From Nageia nagi (lineage: Eukaryota; Pinophyta), in the NCBI GenBank assembly GCA_050084985.1, contig JBITNC010000001.1:199268001-199332000 (forward strand): a stretch of 64,000 nt of DNA, written 5' to 3'. The notes under the pieces are model-generated. The model was given only the letters and a program-made list of their open reading frames with translations, searched no databases and was not told the DNA's origin. Positions within the stretch are counted from its first letter, which is position 1; every line of letters starts with the position of its first letter. Of this stretch, positions 11,559 to 22,308 are shown piece by piece. Position numbers and translations under genes: made by a program.

Positions 11559-11956
11559 TCTTCCTAAGTTTTTGATACTTCATTCTTTGGCTGATTTGCA
11601 ATGAAATATGCCATATCCTATCCCTTAATCGATTTATGAGTAATAAATATCAAGTTGAACTCTTCAAGCAACATTACCCATTTTGTAGCCCTTCTAGAAA
11701 GGTAGGATTTAGACATGAGATATATGAGAGGATCAACCTAAGCTATGATATATGTTCTATTCCCAAAATTGTAATATATTAATTTTTTTTGAGAAGATAA
11801 TTGCAAAATGCATCTTTTCTATTGCAGTATACTTTGTCTTATAATCAAGTAAAGTCTTGTTGATATAATAAATTATTCTTTCTTTGTTGTTATCATCTTT
11901 CTAAGGTATCTTATTTTGATCCTTATTTGATTGTAGCTGAAAAAACTATCCATGAA
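11559..11956 (-). pseudogene. Element B RT-linked RNase H and RT remnant
   Basis: Just left of element C the minus strand encodes FMDSFFSYNQI, the start of the RT palm. Instead of the rest of RT it jumps almost at once to RNase H: RIIYYINKTLLDYKTKY, AIEKMHFAIIF, then YLMSKSYLSRRATKWVMLL and AYFIANQPKNEV before the GGAAC site. The missing part includes the catalytic YxDD box, so B suffered an internal deletion of several hundred bases. The RNase H resembles element A's at 6854-7195. Confidence 0.75.
11951..11955. repeat. Target-site duplication ATGAA, left copy (element C)
   Basis: ATGAA (possibly ATGAAA) is repeated at 18898-18902, just after element C's right LTR. Three bases (ATA) separate this copy from the TGATCC LTR start, so the exact edge is uncertain by 1-3 bases. 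Confidence 0.8.
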
Positions 11957-12317
11957 ATATGATCCAAAATTTGGATCCCTTCAACATTTAGTAATCTCTA
12001 TTTTAGTGTGTTTATTGTGATCACCTTGTCTTCAGCTTTCCAACACTTGTTTCAGATCATGAATCCCAGTTCGTATGTGGAAGATATGATATTAATTCCA
12101 TTTGTGTATTTTTAGGATAAAAGAAAAAAAAAGGATTAAAAAAATAATATATTCAAATGTGTTTTGGTGGCCAATGAAGGTGGGACCCACTTGCCACCTG
12201 CCTGCCACCTTAGAGGCTGTGTGGAGTTTGACCGTGTGGAGGTGATGAGGTGGGAGATCGCCAACCAAGCCACACACCTGTTGGTGACCATAATGAGACT
12301 GCCCATGCCCTCATCTA

Positions 12318-12437
12318 ATCGCTAGCCAAGCTACCTGACCACCAACCAAGCTATTTGACTGCTAGCCAAGCTGTCTGATCGCCAGCCAAGCTATCTAACC
12401 ACCAACCAAGCTGCCTGACCGCCAGCCAAGCTACTAG
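12318..12437 (+). repeat. Minisatellite in element C 5' LTR, six 20-base units
   Basis: The unit is close to ACCGCCAGCCAAGCTGCCTG. Six units follow head to tail without gaps. It is GC-rich compared with the surrounding sequence. A partial related unit lies upstream near 12257. Confidence 0.9.
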
Positions 12438-12775
12438 TCAATAGGAGGTTGACTTCTTCCCAGAATGCACCACATGTCGCCACCATAGTGCACCCACCCA
12501 ATGTTAGGTTTTTTTAATGTATTTTGGTGTTTTCAAAGGTTTATTGTGATTTTTAATTTGCCTATGGTCTTATTATTAGGCTGATTTAATTCTGTAAGCC
12601 TGAAATAATCTAGTGAGCATATTATTTCGATTTTAGAGTTCATTTTGGGGAGAGTTTTACAACCATTTGAGCCCAAATTCGATAGGAAGATCAAGGAGGT
12701 TAATAGGTATCTAAAAATAGGTTTTGTATCAAATTTCCTAGTTGTAATACTCTCCAATTTTAGCCCCCAAAATTG

Positions 12776-12783
12776 TATAAAAG
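12776..12783 (+). promoter_or_regulatory. TATA box in element C 5' LTR
   Basis: TATAAAAG sits in TTGTATAAAAGGAGAGC, about 820 bases into the LTR, and is conserved at 18543-18550 in the other LTR. It is the likely core promoter; the R region would begin near 12805. Confidence 0.7.
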
Positions 12784-13139
12784 GAGAGCATATTAGACGT
12801 GAGAGGAGGAGGATTTCAGGAAGGTTTTTTTTAGTTCTTGTTGTGATTTTTAGAGCTATGAGTGTGTTTTGAATGTGAGAGGAGGTTTTGAAGGACCATG
12901 GAGGCCTTGTAAAGTGTTTCCACCCATTGATAGAAGAGAGATTTTGAACTAGATGTAGCCACATTGGGTGAACCAGGATAAGTTTGCTTGTCTCTTTCTA
13001 TGGTGAATGCTTTTCTCTTCTCTATGTTTACAAATTTATTCCTGATTTTCCTTTACAAGCACTTAATTATTTTAAGTGTGAATTGATCCTTAGAAAAGTT
13101 TAAATTGAAATTTTAATCTTATTGATTATGGATCAAGTT

Positions 13140-13151
13140 TGGTATCAGAGT
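13140..13151 (+). other. Primer-binding site of element C (initiator tRNA-Met type)
   Basis: TGGTATCAGAGT lies ten bases after the LTR end. It matches the common plant PBS complementary to the 3' end of initiator tRNA-Met, with one mismatch at the last base. Confidence 0.85.
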
Positions 13152-13180
13152 AGTTGAAATCATTGGTATAACCTATATTT

Positions 13181-14245
13181 TTGAGATTGTTGTTGGTGTT
13201 TGGAAAGTGTTCTTGCATGTATACCAGATCAAAAAGCAAGAAAGGAGAAGGAGAATTTGTGGAGGAGGATCCAGAAATTGGTTCTAGAGTTTGGCTAAAG
13301 AAGCAAAGAGAGCTTGGAGCCATGGCCAATGAAGGAGGGTCTAATGTGGAAAAGCAAATTGCTGATCTCTCCATAATGTTCCAGAAGATGTCTCTACAAT
13401 TCCAACACTTTCAAGAACAACATTACAAGAAAAATGAAGGTGAAAATAGTGAAGGTAATAAAATTGACAATGATATTACACATAGTGTTTTCCAAAGTTC
13501 TCCTTTGAAATTGGAAGTTAAATTTGATTTGCCTACTTTTATTGGAGAAGTGAATGCTGAGAAGTTAGACCATTGGATTAAAAAAATTGAGGTATATTAT
13601 AGAATTCAAAGAATTGTAAGAGATGAGGATAAAATCCAATTAGCAACTCTTAAAATGAGTGGTAATGCACTTGTTTGGTGGGAAAGTTTTTTGCAAAGTA
13701 AGAATGAATCAATTCAAGCTTGTATTGCTTCTTGGACCCGTTTTGTACAATTGCTTAGAGATCAATTTTATCCTTTGGGTTATCAACAAAATGTAGTCAT
13801 GGAATGGAAAAATTTCCATCAAGGCAAAGGGCAAAGTGTACAAGAGTACACTATGGAATTTTGAAGAAAATCTGCAATGCTAGGTATTCCTCTTGATTCC
13901 CAAGATACTCTTCTTAATTATATTGGTGGTTTGCATAATTATTTAAGGCATACAATATTGATGTTTGATCCAAATGATTTGGATAAAGTTTGTGTACAAT
14001 CCACTCACTTAGAAGAAAGGGGAAAATTAATTAAGGATGGGAAAAAGAAAAATGCTTCTAATAACAATAGTAATAATGATTCTAAAAAGAACAAAGAAAA
14101 GGGAAAAAAGAAAACTACGTCTACTACACAAAAAGAGAAGTCTAAAGATGTATGTACATATTGTCAAAAAGAAGGTCATTTAGGGGCTAAATGTTGGAAA
14201 TTGCATCCTAAATTATGCCCTAAACCTAAATATCAAAAGAAATAA
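13181..14245 (+). pseudogene. Element C gag with CCHC zinc knuckle (pseudogene)
   Basis: The first Met is at 13181, but MYTRSKSKKGEGEF at 13220 is also plausible. The core has LKLEVKFDLPTFIGE, AEKLDHWIKKIEVYYRIQ and LQSKNESIQACIASWTRF, followed by RDQFYPLGYQQ, then a lysine- and asparagine-rich stretch, and the knuckle CTYCQKEGHLGAKC (C-x2-C-x4-H-x4-C) at about 14152-14193. A TGA at 13862 interrupts the frame; it follows F and precedes RK, so it is explained by CGA to TGA. A TAA at 14243 closes the segment in the same frame as the protease, so the ancestor was probably one continuous gag-pol frame. Confidence 0.9.
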
Positions 14246-14296
14246 ACAAATACTATTACTAAGGAAATTGAATATGGTTTAGATGTAGATGATAAA

Positions 14297-14767
14297 ATGG
14301 CATGTATGGTTTTGCATAATACACCTAGTGAAGATGAGGAAAAGAAGAAAATTGAACTTTTTCACATCAAGGTGCAAGCTAAGAAGACTAGGATTGATAC
14401 ATTGTTTGATTCTAGATCTCAAGCTAACTTAATTGTAGAAAAATATGTCAAATCACTTGCACTCACTACTCAACCTCATCCAAACTCATATCCATTGGGA
14501 TGGGTTAATAAAAATTCAAAGTTAAAGGTAACACAACAATGCAAGTTGCAATTTGGGATTAACAAGGAGTACATTGATGAAGTTTTACTTGATGTTGTTC
14601 CTTTGGATATTTGTGGGATTGTGCTTGGTAGTCCTTATCTATAGGAAAGAGATGCTTTATTTTATAAAAAGGAAAACAAATATAGACTCATTAAAGATGG
14701 AATTGAATACATGGTTAGTGCTCATCAAAATAAGAAAAAGGATATTTCTTTGATTACTATAGGATAA
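14297..14767 (+). pseudogene. Element C protease (pseudogene)
   Basis: The frame reads MACMVLHNTPSEDE, then FHIKVQAKKTRIDTLFDSRS with QANLIVEKYV after it, and later YPLGWVNKNSKLKVTQQCK and ICGIVLGSPYL. The active-site triplet, normally D-S/T-G, is D-S-R here (codon AGA for an expected GGA), so the enzyme would be inactive. In-frame stops follow at 14642 and 14765. It lies in the gag frame, so the two were once joined. The protein cuts the polyprotein during particle maturation. Confidence 0.85.
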
Positions 14768-14794
14768 GCAAAGAGACTAATCAATACAAGTCAA

Positions 14795-16256
14795 ATGTTT
14801 GTACTTGCAATGGTGAAATCTCAAGATGAAGTAGAAATCATAAAGGCACTTGAGGATTGTGAACCACAATACAAAGAAGAAGTAAAAGAGGTAATTTTTG
14901 AATTTGAAGATTTATTTCAAGTACCTAAAGAACTTCCACCAAAAAGAGATATACAACATGAGATTCAATTACATCCTAATGTTGCACTTCCCAATATTGG
15001 CTTATATAGAAACTCTACTTTGGAAATTGAAGAAATTAAGAAATAAGTCAAGGAATTGTTAGATCAAGGAGTAATTAAACCTAGCACATCACCGTGTGGA
15101 TCTTCTATTGTTATAATTCTAAAGAAAGATAGAACTTGACATATGTGTGTTGATTACAGGGCACTAAATAAGATCACAATTAAAAATTGATATCCTTTGC
15201 CACATATTGATGATTTAATGGATAAATTACAAAAAGCTAGGCTTTTCACAAAATTGGATCTAAGAAGTGGTTATCATCAAGTACTAATTAAAGAAGAGGA
15301 TGTGTGGAAAACTACTTTTAAAAACTAGGCAAGGATTGTTTGATTGGTTGGTTTTACCATTTGGATTATGCAATGCTCCTGCTACTTTCATGCGTGTAAT
15401 GAATGAGGTTTTAAGGCCTTTCATTGATGATTTTGTTATTGTGTATCTTGATGATATTCTCATTTACAGTGATAATTGGAAAAATCATGTGGTACATATT
15501 CGTAAAGTGTTTGAAGTTTTAAGGGAAGCAAAACTCTATTTGAAGATGTCTAAGTGTGAGTTTGTCAGGAAGAGTTTAATCTATCTTGGCCACATTGTAG
15601 GTGAAGGTCAATTGAGGATAGATACTACAAAAATTGAGGATATGTTGAAATGGCCTACTCCCACTAATGTGATAGAGACTAGGAGTTTTCTTGGGGTAGT
15701 GCAGTATTTACGCAAGTTTATTGCTAACTTTTCTTACATGGCTACTCCACTTCATGTAATTATAGGAAAGAGTCATGGATTCCAGTGGGGAGGGAAAGAA
15801 CAACATGCTTTTGAATTGCTTAAAAGTAAAATTAGTAATGCTCCAGTACTTGCTTTGCCTAATCTTCAGAAAAATTTTGAAACTGAAACTAATGCAAGTG
15901 ACTATGCTATGGGTGCAGTTTTATTGCAGGAAAAACATCCGATTTGCTATCACTTCGAAATGTTTACCAATGCGGTAAGAAACTATCCCACATATGACAA
16001 AGAGTTGTATGCATTAGTTCAAAGTGTTAAGAAATAGAAGCACTATTTGGTAGGTAAAGAGATAATAATTCATATAGACCATCAACCCTTGCAATATCTT
16101 CAGTCACAATCTAAGTTGCAATAATCTAGGCACTTTTGTTGGATGGGATTCTTGCAACAATTTCATTTGGTGATTAAGTACAAGAAGGGTACTCAAAATA
16201 AAATTGCTAATATGTTGTCTAGGCCTCCAATAGTTGCCAGTGTTGTGATTCTATAA
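14795..16256 (+). pseudogene. Element C reverse transcriptase and RNase H (pseudogene)
   Basis: RT motifs occur in order: [91 protein letters not shown] (catalytic YLDD at about 15447), LIYLGHIVG. RNase H follows with ETNASDYAMGAVLLQE, YDKELYALVQSVKK and HIDHQPLQYL. There are stops at 15044, 15137, 15188, 16035, 16122 and 16254. One extra A in the run 15320-15324 shifts the frame from 2 to 0. The stops at 15137 and 16035 stand where the family has Trp, and at 15188 where it has Arg. The catalytic residues are intact, so decay is recent compared with element F. Confidence 0.92.
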
Positions 16257-16268
16257 AATAGTTATTTA

Positions 16269-17600
16269 ATGCATGATAGGTATAAAGAACAATATGTGGT
16301 TGATCTTGATTTCCAAAATGTCTATCATAGATTGAGTCTTGGTAATGAGGTTGGAAATCATAACTTTCATTTGCATGATGGATTACTTTTTCATTTGGAA
16401 AAACTTTGTATTCCTAATGGTGAGAGGAATGATTTGATTAGGGAAGCTCATACTTCTCATATTTCAGGGCACTTTGGTGTTGGGAAAACTCTTGCTAATC
16501 TACAAAGGTATTGTTACTGGCCTAAAATGCAAGAAAATGTATCCAGATATATCAGAGGTTGTATGTTATATAGTGTAAGCAAACCCAATAATAGGAAATT
16601 TGGTCTTTATATTCCATTATCTATTCCTACACGAACATGGGAGAGTATCTCTATGGATTTTGTTAGAGGTTTACCTATGTCTAAAAGAGGTCATGATTAT
16701 TTATATGTGGTTGTGGATAGATTCAGTAAGATGTGTATTCTAATCCCATGTAAAAAGACTATGATAGGTCAAGAGGTAGCTAATCTTTTCTTTACTTATG
16801 TGTGGGTATATTTTGGTCTTCCTACTTCTATCATTTCTGACAGGGATTCCAAGTTTCTTGGAAAAGTTTGGACTTCTTTATGGGAAAGGATGGACACTAA
16901 GCTAAAGAGGAGTACAACATTTCATCCATAGACAGATGGTCAAATAGAGGTGGTAAATAGGATAGTGGTATACCTATTATGGGGTTATTATGGTAAGCAT
17001 CCTAAGACTTAGGATGAGCATTTGAGCTATATACAGCATGCATATAATCAGGCTTTACAATCTTCTACTAACAAAACACCTTTTGAGACTTGTTTTGGTT
17101 ATTTGCCAAAATCACCTTTCTATATGGCTTTTACTTCAACAAGTGATGGAGATATAGTTCTTCATAATGAGGAGGAGTGGGCAAAGAATTTTTTTGAGAG
17201 GATCCGATTGATTCATCAAAAGGTAAAAGAACAGTTGGAGAAGAGTCAGGCCAAGTATAAGGAGAGACATGATCGTCATTAGGTGGATCATAAATTTCAA
17301 GTTGGGGATCAGGTATGGCTTCATCTTAGCAAGGAGAGACAACATGGTAAGGGAAAGAAGTTAAAACCAATAAGGTATGGTCCATTTACCATTATTGATC
17401 AAGTTGGAGACAATGCATTTCGGTTAGACTTACCACCCTATATGCAAATGTATTCTGTTATTAATGTTGAGAACTTGAAGTTGTATGAACTAGCCTTAGT
17501 TGCAGAAGATACAGATGTTATGTTACTATCAATTGAAGATTTAGCCCCTGAGCACATGAATGTGTTGGTTGAGGATGTAGTATTGGAAAAGAAGCAATGA
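16269..17600 (+). pseudogene. Element C integrase (pseudogene)
   Basis: The zinc domain has HTSHISGHFGVGKTL and YCYWPKMQENVSRYIRGC; the second Cys of the C-x2-C pair is Tyr (CMLY). The core has SMDFVRGLP (first Asp), ISDRDSKFLG (second Asp) and DGQIEVVNR (Glu). After the core come YNQALQSSTNKTPFE and QVGDQVWLHLSKERQ with LKPIRYGPFTIIDQVGDNAF. Stops at 16929, 17010 and 17280 stand at expected Gln, Trp and Gln positions. After the TGA at 17598 the frame stays open for about 40 codons (KWYAVDQVRELYPHI), so the true C-terminus is probably near 17.74 kb, and that tail may be a chromodomain-like extension I cannot confirm. Confidence 0.92.
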
Positions 17601-17754
17601 TCATCTTGTAGTGGCATACATGAGGTGTGGCATATTGGAGTGAAGGGCCAACATCCACACAAGGCCAAGTGGTATGCAGTTGATCAGGTGAGGGAGCTCT
17701 ACCCTCACATCATTTTATCATCCCACATGATTTTAGGGATAAAATATCTCTCTC

Positions 17755-17766
17755 AATGGGGAGGAA
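17755..17766 (+). other. Polypurine tract of element C
   Basis: AATGGGGAGGAA lies immediately before the TGATCT start of the 3' LTR. It would prime plus-strand synthesis. The integrase end lies just upstream. Confidence 0.8.
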
Positions 17767-18897
17767 TGATCTAAAATTTGGATCCCTTCAACATTTAGTA
17801 ATCTCCATTTTAGTGTGTTCATTATGATCGCCTTGTCTTCAACTTTTCGATGCTTCTTTTAGATTGTGAATCCAAGTCCATATGTGGAAGATATGATATT
17901 AATTTTATTTATGTATTTTGAGAATAAAATAAAAAAAATGATTAAAAAAATAATATATTAAAATGTGTTTTGGTGGCCAACGAAGGCAGGACCCGTCTAC
18001 CACCTGCCTGCCATCGTGGAGGCTATGTGGAGTTTGACTGCACGGAGGTGATGAGGTGGGAGGCTACCAGCCAATATGTGCACCTATTAGGGACTACTAA
18101 GAGATTTCCCACACCTCTATTTGACTACCAGCCAAGCCACCTGATCGCCAGCCAAGCCGTCTGACTGCCAGCCAAGCTGCCTGATCACCAGCCAAGATGC
18201 TAGTCAACAGGAGGTTGACTTCTTCCCAAAACATGCCACATGTCACCACCATAGTGCACCTACCTAATGTTAGGTTTTTTTAATGTATTTTTGGTGTTTT
18301 CAAAGGTTTATGGTTATTTTTAATTTTCCTAAGGTCCTATTATTAGGCTGATTTAATTTTGTAAGCTTGAAACAATCTAGTGAGCATATTATTTCAATTT
18401 TAGAGTTCATCTTGGGGAGATTTTTACAACCATTTTAGCCCAAATTTGATAGAAAGATCAAGGAGGTTAATGGGTATCTAAAAATAGGTTTTGTATCAAA
18501 TTTACTAGTTGTAATAATCTCCAATTTTAGCCCCCAAAATTGTATAAAAGGGGAGCAAATTAGACGTGAGAAGAGGAGGATTTCAAGAAGGTTATTTTCA
18601 ATTCTTGTTGTGATTTTCAGAGCTATGAGTGTGTTGTGAATGTGAGAGGAGGCTTTGAAGGACCATGGAGGCCTTGTAAAGTGTTTCCACCCATTGATAG
18701 TAGAGAGCTTTTGAGCTGGATGTAGCCCACATTGGGTGAACCAGGATAAGTTTGCTTATCTCTTTCTATGGTGAATGCTTTTCTCTTCTCTGTGTTTACA
18801 AATTTGTTCTTGATTTTTCTTTACAAGCACTTAATTGTTTTAAGTGTGAATTTATCCTAAGAAAAGGTTAAATTGAAATTTTAATCTTATTGATTAT
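17767..18897 (+). repeat. Element C 3' LTR
   Basis: The 1131 bases align with 11959-13129. A TATA box is at 18543-18550. The minisatellite at 18124-18203 has four 20-base units against six in the 5' LTR. Confidence 0.92.
18124..18203 (+). repeat. Minisatellite in element C 3' LTR, four 20-base units
   Basis: The units are close to ATCGCCAGCCAAGCCGTCTG. Flanks align with those of the six-unit array at 12318-12437. Confidence 0.9.
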
Positions 18898-18902
18898 ATG
18901 AA
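18898..18902. repeat. Target-site duplication ATGAA, right copy (element C)
   Basis: It matches 11951-11955. Element B's RT frame passes across the insertion point when one copy is counted. Confidence 0.8.
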
Positions 18903-18903
18903 A

Positions 18904-19430
18904 GATAAACTTTCATAACCTATTTTTGAATCTATAATCAAATCAATGTTAGGAAAATGAAAGGTATCTTTAGAACATGCCTTGTTGATATCCCTTAAAT
19001 CTATACAACATATTATTTCACCATTAGGCTTAGCTGTAGGAAAATTGTTAGAAATAAATGGAGAATAATCAATAGGTACAACAAAACTAGTAGTAAGGTA
19101 CTCTTTGATTTTTGTTTTTAACTGTAAGAGCTACCCTAGGATGTATTGTTTTGGGTTTTTGTTGAATTGGTTTAACATTTTCATTGAAAACTAGACTAGG
19201 AGTGACAAAATTAGGATCAAGACAAGGCATTTCAAAATAAGACCAAGAAAAGATATCAAAAAATTCTTTTAATAATAGGTGGTACCTTTCCCTTTGTTCC
19301 TAGGTTAACCAAGCTCCTATTTTGATCAACTTTGGGTCCTCTTTGGTATTGATGTTTACTTCAACTATTTCTTTATTAAGATAGGATATTTCATCATTGA
19401 TTTGGGTAGGCATAGGCAATATCCCCAATC
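18904..19430 (-). pseudogene. Element B reverse transcriptase, N-terminal part (pseudogene)
   Basis: The minus strand reads EFFDIFSWSYFEMPCLDP, then LVFNENVKPIQQKPKT at about 19180-19330. Closer to element C come CIDLRDINKAC-like sequence and GYESLSF, broken off by the ATGAA site. This is the entry region of gypsy RT before the palm. Several stops are present. It continues on the far side of element C at 11956. Confidence 0.75.
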
Positions 19431-20382
19431 CTACATTCAAACTCAACTATAATATACATGAAAAATGGAGTGATAGTGTTGGGATCCCAATGATGTCACT
19501 CCGTTAAGGAAGTAGATGTTTGACATTTTAAAGTTTAGCTATCTAGACCTAGTACTAACTTGAAAAAAAATTAAGGAAAATGAGCAAGGATCTAACTTGC
19601 AATTTTTGTATCATCTATGCAAATGTCCTCATCAAAATATGCCTGATGTCACATGAACTAAGTTGCGAGCCTCTTTTCATTGGATTTGGGGAACTCACTC
19701 AGTGTCCCCATATTCTCAAAAATTACATGATAATTTTAAAATATATCCACTGAAACTAAAGCAATAGAGCATAAAAATGGATTTTCATAATAAGCCTCTA
19801 ATTTTTCTATAGGATCATACATCATGCTACAATAAAATGTCTCATTGAAGATGTCTCTAGAGTTGCCTTGATCATTGCTATCAACATGATGAATGTTTGG
19901 AGTTGATGAGGGTGTGCTAGGTGTGGACTCATAAATTCCAATACCAATTATCCTCTTATGTTTACCTTCATTTGGAATAGATTCTATGATACCCTACTCA
20001 TTCTTACCTAGTCCTTTTCTATTCTATTGGAATTTATGCATGTATTGGTTAGCAAAAGTAGATTCGATACTATTGAAATGCATACTTACATGATCTAATG
20101 TATTTTGCAAGATAAGATTATTATATTCATATTCTAATGCAATTTCTCCTCATATTACTAAAACAACACATTTACATCTTCAAAAAGATCTTAATCCTTC
20201 TCAAGAACATAGCGATGATGCTAGATTTCATCATCATCCAAGTAGCAACATTGGGTTCTTGAAATAAACAAGGATTATCTAAGCTCTCTAAAATTCTTCT
20301 AGATGTCAATCTCTAGGATTTTATATATACCTAGAGTTAACTCTTGATGATGGATGCTATTGACAAGTGTTAGTGTGTCCTC

Positions 20383-20568
20383 TTATTCAACCAAATCATA
20401 AGGGATCCAAAACCTCTCAACTGCTTGACATACATATATAAGATTGTATTCTGCATGAATAGTAACTTGCTTACCTTTATGCATAAATTTAATTAAATGA
20501 TGCAATTTAGAAGTAACAACCCTAAGCTTATGGATCCATGGTATACCAAGCAATATTTTATATGGCAA
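20383..20568 (-). pseudogene. Element B protease C-terminal half (pseudogene)
   Basis: The frame reads MPYKILLGIPWIHKLRVVTS, then KLHHLIKFMHKGKQVTIH. The ILLGxPWIH and SxLHxxIKF patterns match the retropepsin tail seen in element A (FILGRPWI). The active-site half (20.6-20.9 kb) is too degenerate to call. The stretch from 19.45 to 20.38 kb is a broken linker with scattered stops. Confidence 0.65.
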
Positions 20569-21383
20569 TTTTACTTAAAAAACATAAACTTTTTGATGAA
20601 TAGTTTTACCTCATACTTCAATAGGCATAGTGACATATCTGATGCATTCCTTTTCAGTATTATCAAACCTTTTTATGTTAATTATGGTTCTCTTCATTTT
20701 TGCATAAATCAAAGGAAAATATTTTTGTAATAATTAAATTGAACAAAAATTTACATTAGAACCATTATCAATCACAACACAAATCATTATCTTAAAAGAA
20801 AAGCATGTTACAAACTAGATCTATATCAAGATTAGTAACTAATTTTGCAAATTTAGCAACAAGAATATCCACATCAACTTTAGTCTTTTTAAGTGCATTG
20901 ACTAAAGCATCTCTATGTTCAATTGATAATTGCAAAAATTTGAAAATACTTATCTTGACATGAGTTACCCTTAGTTTCTCAAGGAGTTATTTTGTACTGG
21001 GATTGCTAGGGACCTTCATTCTCTTAGTACTGGCTAGATTGATATTCCCTCTAGGCCTTCCTATCCTAGTAGTGTAGCATGGTTCCTAGTTGAATAGGAT
21101 ATTTATTATATGTGGTTTGATTTCTTCTAAGTCAACTGCATGGGCTTCATCCTATATTTTTTATCATCTAACAATTTTTGCAATTATTTCCTTAGGATCA
21201 TGTAAGCATTCATTTTGTGACCTTTAATCTTGTGATATTTGTAAAATTCTACCTCATTGTACCAACTAGGTTTATAATTATAGGGACCTAGTTCTTACTT
21301 TGGATCAAGTTTAAGTAACCCATTTTGTAGACAATATTTAAGTGTGGTAGGAGATAAAGGTAACCTAGTGTTCTTCCTAAAAT

Positions 21384-22043
21384 TTTGCTTTGTTTGACTC
21401 TCTTATTGCTCTTTGGATGGGGGTTATTCTATGGCATGGAACTCCTTATCTTCCTTTTTTTGATATTTTTTTCCCTTTTTCTCCTTAAGAGAGTTCCCAT
21501 ATTTGAAATCACCCATATCATCCAAGCACTTCTCATTTTGGGTAAGCCTATGCATAATTTCTATAAATGGTAGTGTCATGTAATCCAAATTTATGAATTT
21601 TAACTTAGGGTGGATGTTGTGAACAAACATGGATGTGATATGAAACTCAGATAGTGGCTTAAGAATCATGCTCCATATCTTTTAGGATATTTGTGTAAAC
21701 TTATCAAATCTTTCATTTGGATAGCACTAAGTAAATATGAAACTATAATTGGTTTAGGAGCATGATATTTGAAATTGATATAAAATTATGAGATAAGTTA
21801 TGCATAACAATTAATGGATTTACTAAGTAAAGAAAAGTACCAATTGAGTGCATTACCTTTGAATGTAGTAGGAAAGTATTTAGCCATCAAATTATCATTC
21901 ATTCCAAATTTTAGCTTGAACTTCATTTTGAATGCCTTGATATGAGCCATAAGATCTCCGTCACCATTATATGAATTAAATATAGGTTCCACATGTAGAT
22001 CTGGTACCCTACTATTGTGCATTTCATCATAAAGAGAATTCAA
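21384..22043 (-). pseudogene. Element B gag (pseudogene)
   Basis: At 22043-21798 the frame reads MNSLYDEMHNSRVPDL, FNSYNGDGDLMAHIKAFK, then LMAKYFPTTFKGNALNWYFS. This is a gag core comparable with element A's FNGEGDP block. At 21669-21424 a second open piece (MILKPLSEFHITSMFVHNIH) follows in the next part of gag, ending in a lysine-rich stretch. The segments are in different frames. No zinc knuckle is preserved. Confidence 0.75.
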
Positions 22044-22308
22044 ATCCCTAAAAATAGGAGTACCAGTAACAAACTAATTATTATCCCCAATGTTGGAGCC
22101 TTCACTTTTATCCTCATTTTCATAAAGTAACTTTTTCATATTATCTTTGGTTGCCTTATCAAAGCTATTGAGCATGACAAGAAACTCAAATGGTTCCATT
22201 TTTGAAACACTTGAAATGTAAGATTAGTCCTATCTAAAAATCCTAGTGTTTTTGACGTAACTAGTGAAGAATAAAGCATTGTATTGAAAAGAAGTTGGGT
22301 TTATCTAT

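Larger units (their letters stand above)
11959..13129 (+). repeat. Element C 5' LTR
   Basis: The 1171 bases align over their length with 17767-18897. The LTR starts TGATCCAAAATTTGG and ends TTGATTAT, without the canonical CA. It contains six 20-base minisatellite units (12318-12437) where the other LTR has four, which accounts exactly for the 40-base length difference. Confidence 0.92.
11959..18897 (+). mobile_element. Element C: Ty3/gypsy retrotransposon inside element B
   Basis: LTRs at 11959-13129 and 17767-18897 flank a plus-strand gag-pro-RT-RNase H-integrase polyprotein. A primer-binding site TGGTATCAGAG lies at 13140 and a polypurine tract at about 17755-17766. The order with integrase last is Ty3/gypsy. 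The family differs from A and B: it has no second RNase H and has a gag with a CCHC knuckle. The LTRs differ visibly by many transitions and by two minisatellite units. About a dozen stops, mostly explained by single transitions, and one frameshift at 15320-15324 kill it. It lies within B's RT and is therefore younger than B. Confidence 0.93.

Noticed and set aside
12533-12964. 143-codon minus-strand ORF
   Set aside because: It lies within element C's 5' LTR, antisense to the U3/R region; no domain is visible and the equivalent region of the 3' LTR does not preserve it.
15318-15326. Programmed frameshift at the A run in RT
   Set aside because: It falls inside the RT domain, where no element uses a frameshift; a one-base insertion in a homopolymer is simpler.
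16929-17012. Stops as possible recoding (readthrough) signals in element C integrase
   Set aside because: Many stops of the same kind occur across the polyprotein at expected Gln, Trp and Arg positions, so decay explains them better than programmed readthrough.
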